Below are positions 13,414 to 19,088 of a stretch of DNA of 19,088 nt, piece by piece. The position numbers were made by a program, and so were the translations under genes. Under the pieces are notes generated by a model. That model saw only the letters and a program-made list of their open reading frames with translations, was not told the origin of the DNA and did not search any database. This DNA is from Chloroflexota bacterium (GTDB lineage: Bacteria > Chloroflexota > Dormibacteria > CF-121), in contig VBIS01000080.1 in NCBI GenBank assembly GCA_005880605.1, positions 10,285 through 29,372 on the forward strand. The letters run 5' to 3'. Position 1 is the first letter of the stretch. Every line of letters begins with the position of its first letter.

Positions 13414-14082
13414 ATGTTCCTGTGGCCGGACCTGGTCGAGCTGGTCCGTCACCCGTTTTCGGCCCTGGGCGTGATCGATGCGCGCCGGCGCCTCGCTGAT
13501 GGCCTGCTGGCCCTGGGGCTGTCCGTGACGCTGCCAGCGGCCATCGCGGAACTCGCGGCGCTGGGACCGTTTCGCCCGCCGGCCAATCTTGGTTCGCTCT
13601 CGTCGCTGACAGCGCAGGGGGCCGATATCTACGCTCGTTGGGTCTACATGCATCGATTCCTGATCCCGGTCTATGGCATTGCCGTGAGCACGATTCTCTG
13701 GATCGCCGCGGCCGGCGTGATTCACCTGATCGCCCGAGCCCTGGGTGGACGAGGCAGCTTTACCGGACTTGTCAAACTCCTGGGCTATGCCGCGCTCATC
13801 GGCCTGGTCGCCCTCCCGGTAGCACTGGCAGACGCGTTGCTGAAGCTCCAGGGCAATGCCAGGGCCGAATTGCCCGTCGGCCAGCTGGTCGGTCTGGTGG
13901 GCGTGGCAATCTTTCTCTGGCAGAACGCGCTGCTGGTGATCGCGACCCGGCAGCACTACGGGATATCGACCGAACGTGCCGTCGCCGCCGTGATCGGGCC
14001 GATTGGCGCGGTGGTGATCCTGACCCTCGCGCTGATTATTCTTGCGATAACGTTGGCGATCATCGCCCAGCAGCCCGCGTGA
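13414..14082 (+). CDS. Yip1-like integral membrane protein
   Basis: This 222-residue protein has about five hydrophobic segments. The amphipathic start MFLWPDLVELVRHPFSALGVIDARRRLADGLLALGL, with its Pro-x-x-x-L entry, is usual in bacterial Yip1-domain proteins. The pattern continues with LIPVYGIAVSTILWIAAAGVIHLIARALGGRGSFTGLVKLLGYA, where the G-x-G/S-F-x-x-L-x-x-x-L-G-Y motif lies, and ends in a very hydrophobic helix near 197-218. The function of bacterial members is unknown. It is translationally coupled to the GH1 gene by a GTGA overlap at 14079-14082, so the two may work together, perhaps in sugar handling at the membrane, which is inference. Confidence 0.7.
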   Translation: MFLWPDLVELVRHPFSALGVIDARRRLADGLLALGLSVTLPAAIAELAALGPFRPPANLGSLSSLTAQGADIYARWVYMHRFLIPVYGIAVSTILWIAAAGVIHLIARALGGRGSFTGLVKLLGYAALIGLVALPVALADALLKLQGNARAELPVGQLVGLVGVAIFLWQNALLVIATRQHYGISTERAVAAVIGPIGAVVILTLALIILAITLAIIAQQPA

Positions 14083-15407
14083 GCGACGGTAAGTTCCCCG
14101 AGAATTTCTTGTGGGGCACGGCGACGGCGGCGCATCAGGTCGAGGGCGGCAATCACGCCAACGACTGGTGGGCATGGGAGCAGGTCCGCGGCCATATCAA
14201 GAACGGTGATCGGTCAGATCCGGCCTGCCAGCATTACGAACGATTCGCGAGCGACTTCGACTTGCTGCGTTCTTTGCATCAAAACGCCCACAGACTGTCT
14301 GTCGAATGGTCTCGTATCGAGCCGGCGCCTGGCGAATTCTCGGCGACGGCCCTGACGCATTATCGCGATGTCCTGCAGGCCCTCCGCGACCGGGGCATGG
14401 AGCCCATGGTCACGCTACATCACTTTACGAATCCAACCTGGATTTCGACCCTGGGCGGCTGGGAAAGCCCTCAGACGGCCGAGTACTTCGCCCGGTTCGC
14501 CGAGCGCGTCACAGACGAGCTGCACGATCTGGCGCGGTTCTGGATCACGATCAACGAGCCCACGGTCGTTGCCTATCAGGGCTACGTGCACGGCGAGTGG
14601 CCGCCCGGCAAACGTGACTTTGGGGCGGCCCTGAGGGTCGTGGTGACGCTAATACGGGCCCACTGGCTGGCCTACGAGCGCATCAAGCGCAGGCATCCGC
14701 AGCTGCAGGTCGGGCTCGCGCACCATTTACGGATCTTTGACCCATCCCGCTGGTTCGCGCCGCAAGACCGGGCCGTCGCCGCGGCGTTTACTCGCGTCTT
14801 CAACGAGACCGTGCTGCGATCGCTGCGCGAAGGCCGCCTGGTCTTTCCATTGCGTCGAAACGGCAAAGTCAGTGGTCCACGGCAGAGCCAGGATTTTATC
14901 GGCCTGAACTATTACACCCGGGAGCTCGTCAAGTTCAATCATCGCTATCGCGCCGAACTCTTCGGCCAGCGGATGCTCGTCGAACCCGCTCTGCGCTCGG
15001 ACCTGGCCTGGGAACTCTATCCGGAGGGACTGTATCGGACCCTGATGGAGCTACGCCGCGAGCAACTGCCGATTTATGTCACGGAAAATGGCATCGCCGA
15101 CCGGGATGACGCGCGGCGCCCGGAATTCTTGTTGACCCATGTGCGGGCGATGCTTCGGGCGATCCACGACGGAAGTCCCGTTCGTGGCTACATGCACTGG
15201 ACGAGCTTCGACAATTTCGAGTGGGCGGAGGGCTACAGCGCCAAGTTCGGCCTGATCGCCTGCGATCCGGCGACCCAGGAACGCCGGGTGCGATCGAGCG
15301 GGAGACTTTATGCCGAGATCTGCCGGTCAAACCACGTTCCGGCTACCGTCGAGCTTCCACCAGCACGTCAGACCGCTGAGTCAGGCGGCCCGACTGACCT
15401 GCGCTGA
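14079..15407 (+). CDS. glycoside hydrolase family 1 (beta-glucosidase-like)
   Basis: This 442-residue GH1 protein is of normal length and has no signal peptide, so it is probably cytosolic. It starts with FPENFLWGTATAAHQVEG, the usual GH1 signature. The catalytic residues are present: E160 in ITINEP (acid/base) and E336 in YVTENG (nucleophile). HFTNPTW, NYYTR and the aglycone/glycone loop WTSFDNFEWAEGY with FGL after it also match. GH1 enzymes cleave terminal beta-glucosides, galactosides or related sugars by a retaining mechanism; the preference cannot be told here. The start is GTG at 14079, overlapping the Yip1-like stop; an in-frame ATG-type start at 13638 would run antiparallel to no homology and is rejected. 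Its 3' end overlaps the convergent GH2 gene by 65 nt, an unusually long overlap that includes a Pro/Ser-rich tail. Confidence 0.93.
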   Translation: MSDGKFPENFLWGTATAAHQVEGGNHANDWWAWEQVRGHIKNGDRSDPACQHYERFASDFDLLRSLHQNAHRLSVEWSRIEPAPGEFSATALTHYRDVLQALRDRGMEPMVTLHHFTNPTWISTLGGWESPQTAEYFARFAERVTDELHDLARFWITINEPTVVAYQGYVHGEWPPGKRDFGAALRVVVTLIRAHWLAYERIKRRHPQLQVGLAHHLRIFDPSRWFAPQDRAVAAAFTRVFNETVLRSLREGRLVFPLRRNGKVSGPRQSQDFIGLNYYTRELVKFNHRYRAELFGQRMLVEPALRSDLAWELYPEGLYRTLMELRREQLPIYVTENGIADRDDARRPEFLLTHVRAMLRAIHDGSPVRGYMHWTSFDNFEWAEGYSAKFGLIACDPATQERRVRSSGRLYAEICRSNHVPATVELPPARQTAESGGPTDLR

Positions 15408-17685
15408 GCCCCGGCCGAGGCGGGTCGCCAACGAGAAATCTTTGCTCCATCTGGGCGACGACCTGGCCGGATACTTCCAGCTCGGCGCTGACTCGATAGA
15501 CGCCGTCGGCATGCAGGCGGACCACGGGTTCGGCTACAACGATCGCGGGGTCGACCTGATCAGGGATTGTCACCCAGTCCTGGCCGCGGAATCGTCGCTT
15601 GGCGAACCAACCGCGGACCTCGCGCCAAAGGCTGGTGTCATGCGCCCGCTCGCGCTCGATGCGCCAGCGCAAGCGCGCGCGACCGTGGCGCCCCGGGTCG
15701 TCATTGATGCAGACGATGCGTAAGTGTTGCAGCCGCCCGCGCGGCAGCCGCAGCAGCAGACCATCGACGGCCGCCTGGTTCTCGGGCAGATCCACGGTCA
15801 AGTACAGGGGCGCGAATGCGTCGGCGACGGTCCGGTAGGCGCGCTTCGGCCGGCGGGCCTGATCGACGATCGACGCCGTGATCGCCGGGAAACTATCGAC
15901 CAGCTGGAACAGCAACACGCCGCCGCAGTGCGCGAACTTCTGCCGCCGGAATTGATCGATCGCGAATCGCAGCAAGTGCGCCTGGTACTCCTGGCTGGCG
16001 CGGACGTAGGCATCGCGACTGGGATGCGCCGAGGGCGGCCCGATGCCGCTCCGCAGCCATTCCGCCGGCTGGTAGCCGGCGTAGCGCCAGCTCTCGTCGT
16101 CGTCGGCAACCGGCCAGCCGCGATTCAGGTGCCGCCAGACTGGCGAGTTCGCATTCGGCAGGGCCTGGGCGCCGACTTCAGACACGAAGGCCGGACTGAG
16201 GCCGGCGAGATCACGCCAGTGGCCCTGCGACCATCCGTGGCCGCAGTGCAAATCCTGGTCACCGGCCCCGGCGAGGGCCGGACGTGATGGATCGAGGCTG
16301 CGCAGCAGCGCTGCGGCCTCTTCATCCACGTCGAGGTTCAGCTGCTCCGTGTGCCGCTCGCCCAGCCAGCTCTGCGACCGGCTCCACGGTGGATCGGCGT
16401 GGACGGCGTAGTTGATCACGCTGGGCCGGTTGAACAACAAGTGCACCATCTCTTCGGCCTGGGCGGTCACGGCCTCCCGGAAGAAGGCCAGGGAGCGGAC
16501 GTCGGCCCGATGGATATATGAACCAACCATGGGCATGTCCTGCCAAATCAAGATGCCCGAGCGATCCGCGGACTCGTAGAGGGCGGGCGGCTCGAGGTGG
16601 GCGTTGAGGCGCAGCATATCCATGTTGGCCTGGCGCGCCAGCTGCACATCAGATTTCAGAACATCTTCGCCGGCCGCGTCCAGGAAAAACTCGGAACAAT
16701 AATTCGCGCCGCGCATGAACATCGGCCGGCCGTTGATCGCGTAGGTCCAGCCTTCGGCTCGGGTCTGCAGCCGGACCTCGCGGATGCCGAAGGTCTCGCT
16801 CAGGCTGGAACTCTGATGTTCATCGGCGCTGATCTCGACGTCGGCTTTATAGAGCGCGGGCTCGCCGTGGGCCCAGGGGTACCAGAGCTGCGGGTCCGGC
16901 AGGGCGAGCTCGACGGCGACCTCCTGGACGTCGTGGCCATTGAGCCGGAAGGCACGCCGCATTTCGAGGGGCGCGCCGCCCTGAAAATTATCCGGCGCGA
17001 CCCGGAGCAGCAGCTCTCCGGTCATGATCCGGCCATCCAGATTGCGCAGCCTCGTGCGCAACGTGAGTCGCGCGAGGTCACCCTGCTCGAGGCGAGGCTC
17101 ACAATGCATCCACTCGGCGACGACGTGACCAACCTGCTCCAGCAACACCGGCTGCCAGAGACCCATGGGGACGTGCCAGACGTACTGCTCGCCCAGGCGC
17201 CCCAGTTCGCGGCTCGGATAGGGCTTGGCGTCCGAATCATTGAAGAGGCCCATCAGGTGGCGTTTCGCGGCAAGGTCGGTCTCTACCGGCGCCTCGATGC
17301 AGACGGCCAGGACGTTCTCTTCGAGCAAGAACGAAGAAATATCGAACGAAAATGGCGCGAAATAGCCATAGTGGCTGCCGAGCAGCCGCCCGTTCAGCCA
17401 GACGTTGGCCACGAGAAACGCGCCCTCAAATCGTAAGAGCGTCCGTTGCCGATGACGCGGTCGGGGAAACCGAAGTCGGTACCAGATCGCCTCGTTGCCG
17501 CTGGTCGCGCCATGCAGACGGGGCACCTGGGCGGGTGCCCAGCCATCGTCATCGAAGTCGAGCCGCGGAAACCCACGGTCTTCGCCTTCCCCCAGGGTCG
17601 CGATCGCCATCCGCCAGCCGGTCGTCAGCTCCTGCCGGTTGAGGGCTTGCCTGGGAAACAGGGACAGACAATCATTCAGGGCCAT
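15343..17685 (-). CDS. glycoside hydrolase family 2 protein (beta-mannosidase-like), altered acid/base
   Basis: This 780-residue protein has the GH2 layout. A sugar-binding jelly-roll comes first (WYRLRFPRP; FEGAFLVANVWLNGRLLGSHYGYFAPFSFDIS, about 68-117), then an immunoglobulin-like domain (about 185-305). A TIM barrel starts at INGRPMFMRGANY (318-329) with MLRLNAHLEPPALYESADRSGILIWQDMP, and C-terminal beta domains end the protein. The nucleophile is probably E503 in FVSEVGAQALP. The usual acid/base motif after HPS-[IV] is N-E; here NRPSVINYAVHADPPW puts A430-D431 at that place. The GGVLLFQLVDSFPAITASIVDQARRPKRAY segment is close to beta-mannosidases. It starts with ATG at 17685, sharing one base with the galK stop (TGATG), so the two are coupled. 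Confidence 0.88.
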   Translation of the reverse strand: MALNDCLSLFPRQALNRQELTTGWRMAIATLGEGEDRGFPRLDFDDDGWAPAQVPRLHGATSGNEAIWYRLRFPRPRHRQRTLLRFEGAFLVANVWLNGRLLGSHYGYFAPFSFDISSFLLEENVLAVCIEAPVETDLAAKRHLMGLFNDSDAKPYPSRELGRLGEQYVWHVPMGLWQPVLLEQVGHVVAEWMHCEPRLEQGDLARLTLRTRLRNLDGRIMTGELLLRVAPDNFQGGAPLEMRRAFRLNGHDVQEVAVELALPDPQLWYPWAHGEPALYKADVEISADEHQSSSLSETFGIREVRLQTRAEGWTYAINGRPMFMRGANYCSEFFLDAAGEDVLKSDVQLARQANMDMLRLNAHLEPPALYESADRSGILIWQDMPMVGSYIHRADVRSLAFFREAVTAQAEEMVHLLFNRPSVINYAVHADPPWSRSQSWLGERHTEQLNLDVDEEAAALLRSLDPSRPALAGAGDQDLHCGHGWSQGHWRDLAGLSPAFVSEVGAQALPNANSPVWRHLNRGWPVADDDESWRYAGYQPAEWLRSGIGPPSAHPSRDAYVRASQEYQAHLLRFAIDQFRRQKFAHCGGVLLFQLVDSFPAITASIVDQARRPKRAYRTVADAFAPLYLTVDLPENQAAVDGLLLRLPRGRLQHLRIVCINDDPGRHGRARLRWRIERERAHDTSLWREVRGWFAKRRFRGQDWVTIPDQVDPAIVVAEPVVRLHADGVYRVSAELEVSGQVVAQMEQRFLVGDPPRPGLSAGQSGRLTQRSDVLVEARR

Positions 17686-18833
17686 CAGCGCGACCTCTCT
17701 GACATTGCCCCGTCCACGGACCGGACCCGATAGAACTCCGGAGCTTTATGAAACTCGTCGGCATAACCTTCGGCGAGATGCTGCTCGAGATCGTCCATGC
17801 CGGCCGACTCGGCGAGCACCAGCACACAGCCGCCGAAGCCACCGCCCATCATCCGCGCGCCGATCACCTGGGGCGTCCCGGCGGCGAGCTCCACGAGGCA
17901 GTCAAGCTCCCGGCAGCTTACCGCGAAATCGAGTCGAAGGCTCTCATGAGATGCGTAGAGGAGCGGCCCGAGGCCGCGGGGCGCGCGCCGGCGAAGCGCG
18001 TCGGCCGCCTGCAGGACGCGCGCATTTTCTGTGATCACATGCCGGGCGCGGTGTCGTTCAACGGGATTGCTTATTCGTTCCAGGTCGGCTTCCGTGGCGT
18101 CTCGGAGGCTCGAGAGCCCCAGTGCGCCGGCGGCCGCCTCGCATTCCTCCCGGCGCTGGTTGTACGCCGAGCCGGCGAGCTCGTGACGCACCCGGCTGTC
18201 GGCGAGCAACCAGGCAAAGCGGCCATCGGGTAACGGCACCTGTTCGTCCTCGAGCGATCGGCAGTCGAGCAGCATGGCATTGCCGCCGCGGGCTTTCAGC
18301 GCCGTGAATTGATCCATGATGCCGGTCCTCGCGCCCACGAAGTCGTTCTCGGCCGCCTGGCAGAGCCGGGCGATTTCGATCACCGGCACCTCGATGCCTC
18401 GCGCTGCCAGCATGGCCACAGCGCTGGCGACCTCGAGGGCGCCCGATGAGCTCAGGCCGGATCCCACCGGCAGGTCCGACGCGACGAAGACGTCCAGGCC
18501 CGGACCGGGACCGTGTTCCTGGTCGATCTCGCGAGCGACACCCACGAGATAGTCTGTCCAGTTTCCCTGGCGGCGCGAGGGGAGGCCGTCGAGATGAACC
18601 GTGGCCTGGAAGCGATCGCTGCGCATGGCGATCTGGCTGTCTCGCCGCAACCGAAGGGCAACGGCGAGGTGACGGTCGATTGCCGCCGGCAGCACGTAGC
18701 CCTCGTTGTAGTCTGTGTGCTCGCCGATGATGTTCATCCGTCCGGGCGCAACCGCGACGGCACCCGGCGGATAGCCAAACGCCTGGCGAAACCCGGCCCG
18801 GGCACGTTGATCAAGCTGATGGGGCGCGCTCAT
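17685..18833 (-). CDS. galK: galactokinase
   Basis: GalK phosphorylates alpha-D-galactose at C1 with ATP, the entry step of the Leloir pathway. The 382-residue protein has the usual length and all three GHMP-kinase motifs: APGRMNIIGEHTDYNEGYVLP (29-49), with R32 near the phosphate; PVGSGLSSSGALEVA (121-135), the ATP loop; and GARMMGGGFGGC near the C-terminus. D173 in TGIMDQF is the expected catalytic base. Met in GRMN and Ile in NIIGEH replace the common Val and Leu, which is conservative. The ATG at 18833 overlaps the stop of the LOG-like gene as ATGA, and the stop overlaps the GH2 start, so the three genes form one operon. galT and galE are not in the window. Confidence 0.93.
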   Translation of the reverse strand: MSAPHQLDQRARAGFRQAFGYPPGAVAVAPGRMNIIGEHTDYNEGYVLPAAIDRHLAVALRLRRDSQIAMRSDRFQATVHLDGLPSRRQGNWTDYLVGVAREIDQEHGPGPGLDVFVASDLPVGSGLSSSGALEVASAVAMLAARGIEVPVIEIARLCQAAENDFVGARTGIMDQFTALKARGGNAMLLDCRSLEDEQVPLPDGRFAWLLADSRVRHELAGSAYNQRREECEAAAGALGLSSLRDATEADLERISNPVERHRARHVITENARVLQAADALRRRAPRGLGPLLYASHESLRLDFAVSCRELDCLVELAAGTPQVIGARMMGGGFGGCVLVLAESAGMDDLEQHLAEGYADEFHKAPEFYRVRSVDGAMSERSR

Positions 18834-19088
18834 GGACCATCCATCCGCGCGAAGAGCCAGTCAAGCGCGTCGTTCGCGTTGTCGGCGATGGGCAGCTCCG
18901 GCTCGGTGCGCCGATCGCGGTCAAACCGCCAGGTCTGAATGCCGATGGTCGGTCGCCCGTTGCGTAAGGCGAGCGCGATCTCAGACAGGGTGCCCAGGCC
19001 GCCACCGATGGCCACCACCCCATCGGCGGTGCGAGCCAGCACCGCGTTGCGGGCGTGACCAAGGCCGCTGGCAATCGCGACATCGATG
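18830..19088 (-). CDS. LOG/TIGR00725-family nucleotide-binding protein, 5' end outside window
   Basis: The frame is open from the right edge to TGA at 18830-18832 and gives about 85 residues. HARNAVLARTADGVVAIGGGLGTLSEIALALRNGRPTIGIQTW contains the (P)GG-x-GT-x-x-E motif of the LOG/putative lysine-decarboxylase fold, with Gly in place of the usual Pro, typical of the TIGR00725 branch. Canonical LOG proteins release cytokinin bases from nucleoside monophosphates; TIGR00725 members are less well understood. The C-terminal segment ANDALDWLFARM also fits. It is coupled to galK by a 4-nt ATGA overlap. The N-terminus lies beyond position 19088. Confidence 0.85.
   Translation of the reverse strand, partial: IDVAIASGLGHARNAVLARTADGVVAIGGGLGTLSEIALALRNGRPTIGIQTWRFDRDRRTEPELPIADNANDALDWLFARMDGP

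Noticed and set aside
13638..14078. Longer N-terminus for the GH1 enzyme
   Set aside because: It overlaps the Yip1-like gene in another frame and lacks homology; GTG at 14079 gives the standard GH1 N-terminus.
16597..17436. Long plus-strand open frame opposite the GH2 gene
   Set aside because: It has no recognisable domain and mirrors conserved GH2 residues on the other strand.
1..19088. CRISPR array, integrase, transposase or phage genes
   Set aside because: No regularly spaced direct repeats or such proteins were seen in any frame.

Overview
This is a GC-rich, densely packed 19 kb stretch of a bacterial chromosome. The sequence suggests a soil-type Gram-positive-related lineage, such as Dormibacterota, Chloroflexota or a deep actinobacterial relative. 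The reasons are a mycobacterial Sdh1-like succinate dehydrogenase, a DUF222/13E12-type HNH gene, TANNNT -10 boxes lying just upstream of start codons (leaderless style), and frequent GTG, TTG and apparently CTG starts. This placement is inference; there is no rRNA or marker gene in the window.

Region 1 (1-3274) holds small housekeeping genes: the 3' end of a CAP-domain protein, thioredoxin, a DUF971 protein with no normal start codon, an unrecognised helical protein, a DUF4177-like small protein, ribose-5-phosphate isomerase A (rpiA) and a YihY/BrkB membrane protein. rpiA and yihY are adjacent and divergent. Each appears to lack about 90-100 nt internally and to change frame at the gap.

Region 2 (3304-6910) is a tightly coupled sdhCAB operon. 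It has a candidate leaderless promoter, a CTG start for sdhA inside a 4-nt overlap, and an sdhB carrying about 105 extra C-terminal residues that resemble an SH3/KOW-like barrel.

Region 3 (6911-8517) is a solitary DUF222-HNH gene behind a perfect palindrome. A stem-loop-rich spacer with a strong terminator follows, then a tRNA with a CAU anticodon on the minus strand.

Region 4 (8508-10818, minus strand) is a fabG-type reductase followed by a YdiF/propionate-type CoA-transferase. The transferase stop codon lies inside the tRNA. A G/C-rich dispersed-type hairpin sits between the two genes and supplies the transferase start region.

Region 5 (10945-14082) contains a secreted C39-like cysteine peptidase, a convergent polysaccharide flippase, and a Yip1-like membrane protein divergent from the flippase across a 44-nt promoter region.

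Region 6 (14079-19088) is a sugar module. A GH1 beta-glycosidase coupled to the Yip1-like gene converges, with a 65-nt antisense overlap, on an operon of LOG-like protein, galactokinase and a GH2 enzyme with an altered acid/base motif. The glycosidases could release sugars and GalK would phosphorylate galactose.

I do not see an obvious new defence or mobile system. The best leads are the SdhB extension with the possible membrane FeS site in SdhC, the GH2 active-site change, the paired gene lesions, and the stem-loop zone beside the DUF222 gene.
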